In this document: in pieces, positions 1 to 12,920 of the stretch
Layout of the letters: every line of letters begins with the position of its first letter
Numbering within the stretch: position 1 is the first letter of the stretch
NCBI RefSeq assembly: GCF_036417845.1
Contig: NC_089984.1
Span: 31,283,447 to 31,347,446, forward strand
Direction of reading: 5' to 3'
From: Apteryx mantelli
Lineage: Eukaryota > Chordata > Aves > Apterygiformes > Apterygidae
DNA: 64,000 bases
Translations under genes and position numbers: made by a program
The notes under the pieces: generated by a model
What the model was told of the DNA's origin: nothing
What the model saw: only the letters and a program-made list of their open reading frames with translations
Databases searched by the model: none

Positions 1-3000
1 GAATTTGTTTGGATTTATTCTCCAGCCTTTGCATGCTATAGTTTTGTCCCCTAGCTTGGAAAGTCCTCTGGTATCGTCCCTACTCTCAAAAAGCTATTCA
101 CCCACCATAACAAAGTCATCTCTTAATCTTTTTTATGGTAAAATTATACAATAAAATCAACACAATAGGCCTGTAGAATTTTTTTACCCCAGAATTGCAC
201 TGGGAACCCAAATCGAAATAGCTACCCACTATGATTCCACTCCCCCCAAAACGCATTTTTTTCTTCACACATGCTCTTGCATCCTTGACATTATTAAAAT
301 GCATTTTGTTTGAATAGCTTATCTTATCATACAATCCAAACTGCTCTGTAAAACAGATCTGCCAATCTGTGTTATCTGCAAATTACTTCTAGAGATATCA
401 CTGCAGCAGGCTTCCCATGTGCCTTGGATTTAGTTTCTCTAAAATAAATTTCATAAATCTGTCCTCTGTAAAACATGAAGAACAGTACTTCTCCACCAAA
501 GATGTATTCTGCACACAAACATTATTAAACATTGGGAGTTATTCAAATACAATGGTAATAGAGGTCATATAAATACCATGATAGAAAAAAACAGATTGAA
601 AAGAATTCAGTAAAAAAACAGGAAAACCTTGGGAAAACATTTAAGAGAAAAGATTCAATGAACTGTGTATGTGAGCAGAAGTGGTGAGGAACACTAGGCT
701 GAATATGATGGATGAAATAATTTGAAGAGTCTATAATTCTATAAAACACCTGCTGTCTTACTAAAGGTTCTATAAAAAGAGGAAATACGGATGTACTTGT
801 GATGAAAACATAGGACAGAGATTCATAAGTATCTAGATTTTATTTGTAAAATATGCTAAGGACTTGTTATGTGATTCTGGATAAGTAACTTATTCTCCAT
901 TTATGCCTAAAGAGCATTTTGAATTTCTCAGAGGGAAGGTGTTACAGAGATGAAGTATATTAATATTTACTTTATAAATCAAATACGACTAACAGTAGTA
1001 AATCTATAACAAAATGGGACTTTACATCACCCAGACAAACATTTAATATAGGTATCTTCCCTGATTTTTATGAGGCTTGAACATCACAAATCTTTGGCAA
1101 GGTTGTAGCTGAACTACTCTGAATCAGAAGCTTGCCGTGTAAAGACATCTTTTGTAATGTTCCTTTCTACCTGCTGTCATGACCATCTCTATACGTAAAC
1201 TAGATAAAAAACGCTAATCCCAAAATGGGATTATGTAAACCCAAAATGAGTTTGCTTTTTGAACTGTGCATTTGTACAGTGTTGCATAATAATAATGCAG
1301 GGTTATTTTTTGAAGTTCTCACCCTTTAAATAACACCTCTTGACAGAAAAATTCCATGATGAATCTTTGTTATGAAAAATTTTATAAAAAGTCAGTGGAA
1401 TAAAATTGGTAATGGGGACAAAGTGGAGTCAAATGAGTTTGCCATGTCAAAGCAAATTCAGAAAACTCAGTAAGAGATACTGAAACAAAATTAAATAAAT
1501 CTAATGCAAGAAAGAAAAGAACTGAAAGCGGTAGGATGTTTGATTTCCTTTCACTGTGCTGCCCCATTGTGGTTACACTTTGGTACATATCCAGCCTCAG
1601 CACCATGTTCCAGAGCAGGGACCCCTAACAAATTTAAAAGAAGCAAATTTAAGTGTACTGACAATAGGTTTGCTTTTCTTACTTGCCTGCCACAAATTCC
1701 TTAGGAGTGGGCTACAACCTCCAAGGAACCATGAACTGTAGTTTAAGAACAGCTCCTCTAAATAATAGTCTAAATAAATGGTTCTCCGCTTTGTTGATGC
1801 TTACATGAAAAGTATTGTAAGGCACAATAACTGCAGTGCCTGCAACAAATTACTCAGCTAGCCAGCTCTGGAGGAAAGTAAAACCATGGCAGAAATTGAT
1901 TCAGTGTTTCTGAGTCATATTGCCTCCTGGTGCTACTTCTGGAAGAGTGTTGTCACTCACAATTTAGTCCACAGGAAACAATATACCACCACAGCAACAA
2001 AAGAAACAACAATAGTTTGTATTTCTGGAAAAACATTCATTCACGAATATCCTGATGTTCATCACTTACTCTGTCACTATTCCGCAAACAAAATATATCC
2101 AACTGGGTAACCAGGACAGTAAATAACTACCAAAATATATACTACATAACGGGAAGGAAAAGAAAATCTTGGACAAAGACTAATAGAACACCCTTCTATT
2201 ACTCTGTAAAAGGTTTCTATATATATTTGGAGAACATAAACATCTTGTAGCTGCTAAAAAGAAATCTACTTTTTTCTGAAGGCAGTTGGGAATGCAAAGA
2301 TCCTATAATGGTATCTAGCATGGTTGAAAGCACAAACTTTTCCATGGGGAAAAGCTCATAACATGGTTCTGCATGCTTAAGTATAAGAACCTGCCAGGAA
2401 CAAATTATCACTATGGCACGACTCTGTTACATTTTAATTGATGCGCAGAACAGTCTCATAAAACACTGGAATTATGACTATACAGAGAATGCCCAATTCT
2501 AGTGAAAGAAAAGTTTATCTGTAACTGTGCTGAATTCCAATACAGAATTGAAAATAACAGTGTTGTGAGCGGTAACAGAAAGCCCAGGTAGGTCTTCATT
2601 CCTTCACACAGTCATTTCTGCTGAGATCTTAGTACTACATCTGTAGCTTTCCACAGAGGAGTATTTGATCTTGATGAATGGAAGAACATCCATTCAAGGA
2701 CAGACAAATTGTATTATGCCTCACAGCCCTACTATGGCAGTTGTTTTTTTTTCAATACCTCTCATAACCCACTTTGCAGACTAGAGAACAAAGTGGTTTT
2801 TTGTAATTCACCATCTGCACATATCATAAGAGGCAGTAAGGGAGAAGAGAAAGGCAACGCCTCTGATGAGCATATTTTATCTTCATTTTCCATGACCTAA
2901 AGGATCTGAAATATAAGCAGTTCATTTGTAAGCTGAATCAGTAGAGGGTGTTTGTTTGTAGTCAATCTTATCAATTTTCCTGGACATCAAGGGCATCAGC

Positions 3001-3953
3001 AGTTACACAATTAAGAAACTTCTGTGAATCTGAACATATGAGGCCATGTAAAAGACGATGAGATCAGGAAAACATCATTTCCCATTCTTCTATTTTTATT
3101 CTTTATTCTGCTTTATGAGAAAAGTTTACTGCAGAAACTGATCTGATATTACAGGACTCACATTTGTCCTGTGCAAAGAGGTAATGTAATGCCACCGTCA
3201 TCTTATGCATGGCAGTTTTTGCATCCTATATACATAGTCCAAGCCACCAAATAGAAATTGATGTTCTAAATCTTAGAAGGAAATCCCAGATTTGCAAATT
3301 AAATGTTTTCACATTGGGAATTGCTGCTAGTTAATAGTCAGGTAAAAGTAAACTTCAAACAAAATGAGAACACTTTTGAAGCATCTCATAGGAGGCATCT
3401 CAAAGGAGGCCAACATGTAAATGATCAAATACAGATATAACAAATGGGCAGATCCAACACTGTCAGTGGTATGGGAATGTATCTCAGAAGCAGCGAATGC
3501 TGGAATAAAGCCTGCTATATTTTCATAGCCTGAGGCATTTTTACAGTCAAGAAGAGAACAAATTCCAAAGAGGAACAAATATACCTGAAGGTTATTATCA
3601 GTTTAGCATGAGAACAGGTTTTCAAGGTTTCAGCAGAACTTACTAGCTTGGGCACAGTTAAATGCTGACATGCCCATGCTGCTTCTGAGATCCAGGTTAG
3701 TACCTCCACTGCACAGATAAATTACCATGCTTGGACCTGTGTCAGAAATCTCTGCATTGTACTGCACTGCGCAATAGCAGCATGCCTTGTAAGTCTCTTG
3801 TCAAAATACATTTCAGAAACATTGTGGAGACAACAGATCCCTTTACTGGATTGTACCTGTTTAACAGACATTAAAATTATTAATTTTATTAACATCTATC
3901 TGCATGAAAAACATAATGACTTGGGATAGTAAATGGATAAAATTAGTAACTAC
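1..3953 (-). other. CFAP43: CFAP43 intron 5 (incomplete); no gene seen
   Basis: AT-rich sequence with no repeat family I recognise and no reading frame resembling the next CFAP43 blade. Short open frames near 3327-3709 lack flanking splice consensus and homology. I see nothing else to annotate. Confidence 0.6.
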
Positions 3954-4104
3954 CATGAATGTTTCTGCTTCATCTCCTACCAGTCCAGCAATAGCTGAAA
4001 TTGGCATCACAGGGCCATAGTAAGGGTTTTCAGTACGAGAATCTGGGGAAAACAAATCCTCATGAGGACTCAGAGACCCTTCTTCATTAGGGAGTTTCAC
4101 GGGG
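3954..4104 (-). CDS. CFAP43: CFAP43 coding exon 5 (last one in window)
   Basis: The acceptor is TTTTTCACAG|CCCCGTG and the donor TTCATG|GTAGTT. The 151-nt exon encodes [16 protein letters not shown] and [20 protein letters not shown] and leaves at phase 0. No further CFAP43 exon was recognised in 1-3953, so the next intron seems to run past the window edge. Confidence 0.92.
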
Positions 4105-7100
4105 CTGTGAAAAAGAAAGAGACACTTTCTGAGGAGAAGAATTATTATGAATAATAAATGCTGATACAGAACTGAGAAGTATGTTTTCAAAACCTGGAGA
4201 CAGCAGCTTGGTTAATGGGATTTACTTCTGCAGCAGTAACAGAAGACTGTTGTAGACAAACATTTCATACAGCACATGCTGTTTCACTGAAGAGCAATAG
4301 TAATTTTACTACAAAAGAAGAATATTCCTAACAGAGACTTGGCAGAAATGGACTGCCACATCCTAGCTCAATGTCTTTTTTTTTTTTGCCTTGGATAAAT
4401 AACTGTTTCAGGCTGCTGTCTCCATATTAATCAGGGTTTATAATGTCACACACCTAACACGCACGTTGTAACAATTCATGCTTAACGTTTATTTGGAGGA
4501 TGTTTAAAGATGATGAAAAAAGCAGCTGTAGTATTTGCCTGTTGCAGTCTGTTTGGTACTCAGCATATAAGTAGATGATATAATGCAGGAGCTGAGGATT
4601 CTGTAGGTTAGAGAGAATGTTGATTTATGTCTTGGTAAAATTTTATGTGAAATAAGGAATCCTCAGTGGAGGTTCAGCCTCTACTGAATGGAATGAGAAG
4701 TGAAATAAAGAAGTATATCAATGTATATTCACATGTATATTTTATAATGGTACAAGGCAAAAAAACTCCAGTTTTATTTTCAGATCTCAAATTAAAGCCT
4801 TGTCTATACTTTTACCAGTATAACTGTCCCAGTGGCAATATATTGGTTACATTCCCAGTTAAGGAGATTAAATATACTGATGGGAATTATAGGGCTGCTG
4901 CCATTGCAGCAGCATCTGTGTTATACTTCAAGGTCTCCATCTTAAAGGCTCCATACTTGTTTACCTGCTTTTATACTAGCCTCCAAAACCATTTTAGCAT
5001 AAACAGATTCTAAGTTTGCTGTGCTCAGTGAATTGCATTGACAAAAACATCCTCTCTGGATCTGTAAATTGGCCACACAGAAAACTGACATTGCTTTTGG
5101 TATAATTTGCAATTACAACTACATATTAAACTATGCTTACTATGAAGAAACTTGATCCAAACATGGTAGTCTCACAGCTACAAAAGCAATTCATGTCCCC
5201 ACTCAGTGCTCAACATAACTATATGCAGGAATAGGAAAACAGTCCACACACTATATTAATTTGGTTCTGCAGCTTTTGATAGAGGCAACTACCAAAGGTG
5301 CTGATTAGTATTAACTTCAATGGTGAGCACAATCCGGACACATGAGCACTAGAAAATAAAATCATAAATTCAATTCACATGATTGACTAGATAGATTCAT
5401 ACGGGTTGTGATTTAACAGCTACTGGTTGTAATTGCTAGTTGAACTTAACTGGATCTAAATTCTTTGCAAACAGATGTAGATCACTAGTCTTAGTCACTA
5501 AAATATACGTCTAGATTTTTCTTTCGACCTGAAAGGTGTTACACTCACTTTCGCTTAAGATAATGATCTTCATTATTCCTTTCAATATCCCAGATAGTGA
5601 GAGAGCTCTCATTAACAAAACACAGTTGTTGCCAATTCATAGGGTTAAAACTTAAAGAGGTCGCTGTTACCCCTGGCTGAGATTCGCTGCACAGGAGGAT
5701 ATTTTCTTTCCAGTTCCTTCAATAAGAAGAGTAAAAGCAAATCAGATCCATTAAATAAGTCAAAAACATTCAAACTAAGTATTTGGTTGTCATTCTGACT
5801 GCCATTCAAGGTCAAGAAACAAATACTTTGTCACTGACAAAAAATTTCTACTGTCAAACAAGCTAGATTGCCTTGAGAACAAAAAGAGGAGATAGTTAAT
5901 TAGCCACATGTAAAGTTAATACTGTTACAAAAAGAATTAACAGTACAATAATTTTGAAAACAGACATTTTGGAAACATCATCATCCACTTCTTTGTATGA
6001 AAAGACCAGCAAACAGAGTCTGAAGTCATGGATGTTTTTCCTAGTTCTGTCACTGACTACTTGTATGGTCTCACACAAGTATCCTTTTTGCATCTCAGAC
6101 CTCAGTCTTGCTTTTCCCATCTGTAAAATAATGATAATAATGCTTGCAGGCTTACAGTTAGAAAGTGTTATAATTATTATAATTAGAAAAGAAAACACAG
6201 TCAGCCCTCAATTATTTATGGATGAATTACTTAGGTTATACAGTAATTGCATTGTGAATGCAGACACACAAGCTATAACTGAATTAACAAACTTCATCTC
6301 AAAAGCAGTACAAAATTTGTGTGAGGCTATGCTGTGCAGTTGACACCAGCCAGGGAATCTGCTTTCCACTGATTTTTCTTTTATCCAGAACAATCTATTG
6401 TATGTTCTCACAGTCTAATTTACATATTTCTCCATTATCCAGATTAATTCTTACCTGCATTTGCATTTTTAGGTGCTGTCCAAGAACTGATTAACATCAT
6501 CTGAAGAAAATGGTTAATGCTGTTTCTGAATTTATTGGACAATATATATGACTGTTAATCTAAATAACATTTACAGCTTTAGTATGTGTCATTACTGCTG
6601 AGATGAAAAAGACTAAAATGAATATACTGCTGTAAATGGATTTAGCATAATCCTGCTGGCCTGGCTTGTAATAAATTCACTCACAGAAACTGATCAAGAT
6701 GCAAGACAATGGTTAATACTGAAAGCGTATGCAAAAATGCAAAGTATTCACACATACATAGTAGCTCTCATTAATATTAAAGAAAGCTATAAGCTGAAGT
6801 TCTGACTTAAAAAGATGTCAGTGTAGCTCTCGCCCTAAAGGTCTGTCAGTATGTTCTCATCTTATACGTAACAAATAGTGCCAAGACTCTTTTATAGTAG
6901 ACAATTTATTAAGATCTGAAACTATATGGTACATGTATCTGAAAAAGAATGTGGCACTGAGTCTCTCCTTTGAACAAAAAAGAATAAAGATCTAGGGATA
7001 AAATACCTCCCACAAAAGGCAGCTTTTAGTTATCCATGGGTCTTCTGTATTGCAAGTCTGAGATAACTTTCAGAATATCTCTTTTATCTCTGTATACTAA

Positions 7101-10100
7101 GCGATCTGCTTGAAATACAGAAACTGTGCAACCAACATATTACAATCACATATTAACAAAGCCAAACATTCAGATGCCTTTCATCTGTACAAACAAACCT
7201 CTACAATGAATGCACAATAAAATCCAATTGCAAAAATGAAGTAAATTCACATACCTCTGTTCATGTTATTATAAATACTAAGTTTGGTATCTAAGGAGAT
7301 TGTATGTTGTTATTAAATTCTTTTTGACTGGAATCTAGCATGGTTCTCTTATGACAATCACCTGCTGATAGTCAAAGTCATGCTGATTCAGATAGGTTTA
7401 AATTGTTTGGCCTCGGAAATTTCCACTGCTTTAAAGCATTCAAATATTTCTAGAAGTTTCTAAAATTATCTAGGGTTGTCTTTCAAGATAGTGGATTTTT
7501 GTCTAAGTGCACACAAGGAATATATTAGACCATGCATATTATTTCTGCTCTGACTGATGAGCGTGTAAGCCCTTCAGGCCACAAACTCTGTCTTCTTGTT
7601 TTCTATTGTAAGGTACACACAGACACACTTCCTGAACCACTGTGAACAACCAGAGTTCACAGCAGACATTATTTTTCCCGATAAGGGATGAAAAAGAGGC
7701 ATCAGTTATAGTATCTACTATTTGTGCTAAAATTTATAAGTTACAGGAATTTCTGCCTCTTCACTAATCACTGTACAAGAAATGGCCATCACTAAATTGA
7801 GAGTGCACAGAAAACTCCGTACATGTCTCTGATTGCCTTCCTCCTATTCCACCTGCCCCACTTGTTTCGAAAAAGTGCTCAGACTCCACAGGCAATGGAA
7901 GCTTGCTGGCCATGGAGGAAAGCGCAGGATCTAACTTTTACGGAACAATTAAAAAAAAGTATTTTTACTTTCTGTATCTCCACCATATCATATTTCTTTC
8001 CAAGGCAATGAGCAGAAGATAATGGTCTAACCCAGTGACCAGTGGTAGCATAATCACGGGACACAACTATGAGACAGGCCTGAGTTCAATTACAAGTTAC
8101 TAAGAAGACTACTGAGTTGTCCAGTGGGTCAGAGAAGTAGAGATCAGCTTTACAACTCTTTTCCTGTTCTCACCTGGCAACTTTCTATTACAAATAGCAT
8201 GGTACTCAACTTCCAAAGATGAACAAACAGTTAACTAATGCTAAAGACACCAGAAATACTCCAAAACACAGAATTTTGAAGAAGCTGGAGGATTGTTATC
8301 ACACAGTAACAGTCATTTTGACTAATGGCTACTAATGCTAGAAAATAAATGGTGAATTTGGTACAGAAAGTTTGCTGGCAATGATCTGTCAGAAGAAAAA
8401 AGGAGGAGATGAAGGCAAACAGTTTATTTTTTACAGCAGTTAATTTATGCTAAAACAGCACACACAAAAAAATATTAATTAAATGTACTTTGTATTAGAG
8501 AAAACCTTTTTATTCTTACCATACTGAAAGAACAAATTCTGGGATTGAAGAGTAACTGGCTAGATATGGGCCCGTGAAACTAAATGCAAGTAAGGTGTAG
8601 TCCAACTGAACATTACCTAAAATATAAAAATAAAGAACATGGTCTTTAATTGCCCTGGACTTCACAGGATACTTTCACAGAGAGAAAGCTCTTCTCAATT
8701 TCTATTTATCCATTCTGTTTTAACTCTTCAAAGACATTTTTCAGTCCCTTGATTCCTTTGCTTCACTCCAAATTATTTGTTTTGATTTGATCATAAAAAT
8801 GCTCCCTATGAATCATTCTTTTGAACTCTTACATTTTGTTTCAATAATACTCTGTACTTGTAAAGTGCTTCTTCTCCAAGTATCCTGAAGTCCTTTGCAG
8901 TCATAATTTCATTCACACTCTTTTCCATAAAGTAATGAAATTATTTAAATGACAGGGAAACTGAAACGTGGAGAAAGTAAGCAATTTAACTAAAGACAGA
9001 GAGAAATGTTATGGAACAGGCAAAAATATACATTATATCCCAGACACTAAATCCCAACTGCAAGAACCATCATTTCTCTCACATCTCAGCTGTGTCAATG
9101 CGGCTTTCAGCAGTCTGCTTGGGAGCCTGCTCTGGTAAGATTTGTTTGGTTATTCAGACTGCATTTTCCTATAATGAATAACAAACACCTCATTGCATTT
9201 GTTTTTCCCTTATAACAATTACATTTTATATTGTCATATTCTTCCCTACTTTGAGCCTAACTAAAAGTAGTGCAATGGAAAATTCTTTACACTGGTTTTT
9301 GCACTTCTTGTCATTAGGTAGTTTCCTGTCACACCGTTTTTCAAGTTTTACAAAAATACCCTTGAGAAAATGGGTGATTTCAGTATTGTTTTAACAGAGT
9401 GGCAATGAAGAGGGTCACCACATCACTACCTTTTAATTCTGTCAGTTTATTCAGTTCTGGAAAAGTGTAGATATATATGAAGGGATTCAGCTTCCGGTCT
9501 GAAAAGGCCACCACTTTGCTGTTCCCATTCACTGCAAAGGCTCCCACCTGGCCGGTCTGACACTCCAATACTCTCTTCTTCTTTGTTTCAATGTCAACAA
9601 AGAGGATGTAATTGCCACAAGGGTAGCAAACAGTGTGATTGTTCACAAAGCCAATCTTGGTTGAGAATCCCTGAACCCATCTTAGGAAAAAGCAAACGAG
9701 CATTAAAACATTAATCAAAGACATACATTTCTTAAAACACTACGAAAAAGGGAATGTCATAGTCTAAGAATCACACTGATCTGATGCTTGTGATCTGTTA
9801 AATTCAGCCTCATACCAATGCTACAAAACCACAATAACTTCAAGATCTAGTATTATGAATCACTAAACCAGTGTTTTCAAAAGCATAGGGGCAATCTTAC
9901 TTTGATGGAGCACAAAGGACTATCATAAGGGCAGGGAGAGATGTTTATATTTCTTTCAGTTTTCACTAAAAATAAAGTTAGCCTCTGTTCACAGACTCTG
10001 TTTTTATACTGTTATATCATAGTAATACAGCATTCCTTTTTTTCTGAAATAGTTAAACCAGTACAATCTATAGTGTAGATTTATTTATATTTAAATTATA

Positions 10101-12593
10101 TTTATTCAACCTTTTCTACAATTTCATAGTTCATCTCATCTCCATAAAACAAAAACTACACAGGTGTGGCTTGTCTTTGTATGAACTTAACCAGGAGGAT
10201 TGGTGTGCATTAAAGATACCAGTACTTTAACAGGGTAATACCTCAGAATGTAAACACCCTTGGGGTGCACAGGGACTGAAATAAATTACTGAAGAGGAGT
10301 CAGGATATGAACTTGCAGCACACCAACAATTCCATGATAACTACCTGCAGACATTTTTCCTTTTCAGTAAGGCATTGGGTAAATATCAGGGTCCCCTTAC
10401 CAAAGGGACTTAGTGCATTTACTAAGTGAGTATGTCTGGCTGAGGCACAGTTCTGCCTGCCATTACCAAGGCAGAAAAGTTTCTGCAGTGTACCATGCAC
10501 CCTCCGTGCACAATACTCTACTCTCTTCTAATTTCTGTTCAGTAACTTTGTCTCTTTTATCTTTTTCCAAATAATAACACTGGATTGGAGGAGACCTTTG
10601 TCCTTTGCAATTGCAAGCAGTAATTTTACACTCCTTTCATGAACATAAGTCTATCTTAAGATTAGTTTGACTGCTGATCCCCTCTACTCTTTTTGAAGTG
10701 TCTACTACAGCTTCACTGATCTCATGGTTAGGAACATTTTTCCATTAGCCTTAAGAAATTCATGCCCACAAATAACTACTCTTCTTATCCTTTCTGAGCA
10801 GTTTTCTATTTTCTGCTGTCGGACTATTGCTACATGCCAGAGGAGTAAGTGTAGCCAGAGAGCAGTGGGAGCACGGTGACCACATGTCCCTGCAGATAAA
10901 CTGAATACCATGGCAACAGAAAAGAGGCTTTTCAGCTGATGTTTTCCTGGCCCTTCTACACAGGTACTAGACACGAGATGCCGTGGCACATAAGCAGAGC
11001 TTTATGAATGCTCACAGGACCAACTCTGTGTTTTTCTCCAGCAGTGATTCTGAATCAGTGAAAATAATTTTTAACTTCTGTTTGCAGAGTCTAGAAAATA
11101 TGTATGCAGGGATAAAGTTAATAGGATAACAGCACAACTTAGCAGCCTTGTATAACAGGTGAAGGTTTACTGGGACAAGGATTGAGGCTGTTATCAGCTA
11201 TGCCTGATGCAGGGTTCACACTGGGTCACATAATTAGCCCTGACTCACCCACATGTCCTCCACATTGTGTCTATCTCCAACCCTGTATAAACACTGCAGG
11301 TCAGAATTATTTTAGCCACAAACTTTGTTGGCTCATGCAATATAGATGAAACAAAGTAATTAGAGTTAGGTGGAAACTTTTAATGGAGCATTTTACTGTT
11401 GAAATATGCTAGTTCATTCAAAACAAAACATTATATGAAAATGTCAGTTTTGTCAAAGTTCTGTGTTTTCTGAAACACAAAGCAGTGCATTCAAATTTCC
11501 TGCTGCAAAATAATTTCTGTCATTTTCTTCTAAAATTTATAGACATACTACTACTGCTAATAGTAATTTATAATGCATAACAGAAAGGCACACTTGGAAT
11601 GTTTCTATTTTATGGAAATGTGAAACAGGTAAAATACAACAGATAAGGAAGTTTAAACACCTATTTCCATTGCAGGGAAAAAAATGTGTCTATACATCCT
11701 AGACTGCTGTGAAAATCTCAACCAAGGTGGGACAAGATTTAATTCAGCTCACAATTATTCACAACAAAAAGCAAGTTGTGGGATTGCCAAGAGCTTTAGA
11801 AGAGTTATGTTCTTCCATATATAGAGGTACAGTAATGTTTGTGGGAGATGGAAAACCGGAAATCTCTAAGATTCAGGTTAAAATGCTGAGAGAGAAAAGT
11901 AGGAGGGACTAGAGCCAGTGGAGTTTAGGAGATGCAGAACAGCTAAGGAAATTTCAGAGGCTGAAGCTGCCTGAGCAAGACAAGAAAGCGAGATGAGGCC
12001 ATGAGCAAGACAACTGTACGGGCTCACAAGGCAGGATATTGAGAAGAAAAGCAGGTGTTCAGAGTTCATCAGAAACTTGCACTGCCAGAACCACTACATG
12101 GGAACACAGAAGTGTTAACAATTCACACCACGCTTCTCATCAACCTCCAGTTAAAACTAGCCAGGGTTGCTCACACCGAGTTTCAGACCCTCCCTGTGCT
12201 GAGGGCAGAAAACCCTAAATTTCACCTAAACACGCCGAAGGGGCAGTCCCAGCCAGATGCTGCCATGCCAGGGCTCTTTCCCTCTCTCCCCCGCTGCCTG
12301 CCGCCCCGATGCAGACCTGCAGGACAGCGGCCTCCGCCCTCTCCCCTCCAGGCCTGCCATCTTCGCCAACGGCTGCCCCGGGCAGACCCGGGGTGGGGGG
12401 AGCGGGGCCCAGCGGGCACCCCGCAGGGTGAGAGGGGCCCTGAAGCCTGTGGGGCGCGGGCTGCCCCGGCCGGCCCCCACCTCACTTCCAGCGAGGTCTC
12501 CTCGGCCGAGGGGCAGCGGCGGCCCCCCGGGCCCTCGGCATCGGGCTCCCCGCGGGCCGGGCCCGCGCTCCGGGCCTCGCCGGCCGCCTCCAT
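3954..12593 (-). CDS. CFAP43: CFAP43 (cilia and flagella associated protein 43), 5' part, exons 1-5
   Basis: CFAP43 (also called WDR96) is a large WD-repeat protein of the motile-cilium and sperm-flagellum axoneme; that role is family knowledge. The window holds only its N-terminal portion. Five minus-strand exons, 12593..12481, 9680..9430, 8616..8520, 5716..5549 and 4104..3954, have GT-AG borders and join in phase (113+251+97+168+151 = 780 nt, 260 codons). The translation contains blocks I recognise from vertebrate CFAP43: [47 protein letters not shown] and [16 protein letters not shown]. These are early beta-propeller blades. The mammalian protein is about 1,660 aa, so roughly 85% of it lies beyond the left edge. 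No frameshift or stop is seen. The gene is divergent from GSTO1, with the start codons 2.5 kb apart. Confidence 0.93.
4105..5548 (-). other. CFAP43: CFAP43 intron 4
   Basis: AT-rich intronic sequence with a T13 run near 4375-4387. No RNA gene or transposon was recognised. Confidence 0.75.
5549..5716 (-). CDS. CFAP43: CFAP43 coding exon 4
   Basis: The acceptor is CTTATTGAAG|GAACTGG and the donor GCGAAA|GTGAGT, a strong consensus. The 168-nt exon encodes [31 protein letters not shown] and [13 protein letters not shown]. The in-phase junctions on both sides support it. Confidence 0.93.
5717..8519 (-). other. CFAP43: CFAP43 intron 3
   Basis: AT-rich intron of 2.8 kb between two well-supported exons. 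The 129-codon open frame on the plus strand at 5954-6343 looks like chance AT-rich sequence. Nothing else was recognised. Confidence 0.75.
8520..8616 (-). CDS. CFAP43: CFAP43 coding exon 3
   Basis: The acceptor is ATTTTAG|GTAATG and the donor CAGTATG|GTAAGA. The 97-nt exon encodes [15 protein letters not shown] and [11 protein letters not shown], a conserved WD segment, and splits a Trp codon with exon 4. Confidence 0.92.
9430..9680 (-). CDS. CFAP43: CFAP43 coding exon 2
   Basis: The acceptor reads TTTTCCTAAG|A and the donor AAAAG|GTAGTG on the minus strand. The exon encodes the first WD-type segment, with [20 protein letters not shown] and [18 protein letters not shown]. Length is 251 nt; it enters at codon position 3 and leaves after position 1. 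Confidence 0.93.
9681..12480 (-). other. CFAP43: CFAP43 intron 1
   Basis: A 2.8-kb intron. Its 5' end, about 12240-12480, is part of the CpG island and holds a G-quadruplex-type motif at 12390-12416. The rest is ordinary AT-rich sequence without a recognisable element. Confidence 0.75.
12481..12593 (-). CDS. CFAP43: CFAP43 coding exon 1
   Basis: The start ATG is the complement of 12591-12593, inside a CpG island. The exon encodes 37 residues plus two bases of an Arg codon, starting [11 protein letters not shown] and ending EETSLEV. The donor is AAGTGAG|GTGGGG. Joining to exon 2 restores the conserved Arg-Trp-Val-Gln-Gly-Phe block, which is the main reason for choosing this start. The N-terminal leader is Gly/Ala/Arg-rich and not conserved; an in-frame ATG also exists 48 bases upstream (12641), but the downstream one gives a leader closer in length to the mammalian one. 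Confidence 0.85.
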
Positions 12594-12630
12594 CCGCCCC
12601 GCTCGGCGGCCGCACTGTGTACGCCCGTCT

Positions 12631-12640
12631 CCTAGCAACA
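12631..12640. promoter_or_regulatory. RFX/X-box-like half site upstream of CFAP43
   Basis: CCTAGCAACA lies 38 bp upstream of the CFAP43 start codon; on the minus strand it reads GTTGCTAGGAGAC, which approximates a palindromic X-box. RFX factors drive many motile-cilium genes (established knowledge). Use of this site is inferred. Confidence 0.5.
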
Positions 12641-12810
12641 AGAACGGCTTCCGCTACTGGCAGGTGCGACGCCTCCTGCACACCAGGTTCAGAACAGACA
12701 GCTGATTGGTCTGCACTCGTGTTTCAAGCAGCCAATGAGCGGGCGGGGGGGATTTAAAAGGCCAGCAGCCGCGAAGGAAGGCGTATGTGAGTGTGCGCTT
12801 GCGCAGTGTC

Positions 12811-12875
12811 GGCTCGGCTCGGCTCGGCTCGGCTCGGCTCGGCTCGGCTCGGCTCGGCTCGGCTCGGCTCGGCTC
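12811..12875 (+). repeat. (GGCTC)13 pentanucleotide tandem repeat
   Basis: Thirteen perfect GGCTC units (65 bp) between the CFAP43 promoter and GSTO1. It reads GAGCC on the CFAP43 sense strand. Every unit carries a CpG at its junction with the next. It lies upstream of CFAP43 and outside any coding exon I can support. Confidence 0.97.
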
Positions 12876-12889
12876 TTCCTTCGCCCTGC

Positions 12890-12898
12890 CCTAGCAAC
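12890..12898. promoter_or_regulatory. Second RFX/X-box-like half site
   Basis: CCTAGCAAC recurs just beyond the GGCTC array, about 300 bp upstream of the CFAP43 start codon. It is the same nine-base core as the proximal site. Confidence 0.4.
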
Positions 12899-12920
12899 CG
12901 CCCAGGTCTCGGAGAGGAGC

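Larger units (their letters stand above)
12240..12920. promoter_or_regulatory. CpG island / promoter region of CFAP43
   Basis: Sharp rise in GC and CpG density around the first CFAP43 exon. It contains two CCAAT boxes in opposite orientation (ATTGG at 12705-12709 and CCAAT at 12731-12735), a GC box at about 12740-12748, a TTTAAA element at 12753-12758, and two copies of the RFX-type half site CCTAGCAAC. The TATA-like element faces the plus strand, so weak divergent transcription is possible. Exact start sites cannot be read from sequence. Confidence 0.75.

Noticed and set aside
3327-3709. Minus-strand open frames considered as the next CFAP43 exon
   Set aside because: No resemblance to the following WD segment and no acceptor/donor pair in phase.
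12055-12757. Long plus-strand open frames across the CFAP43 CpG island
   Set aside because: They are shadows caused by high GC and few stop codons; no homology, and the real exon is on the minus strand.
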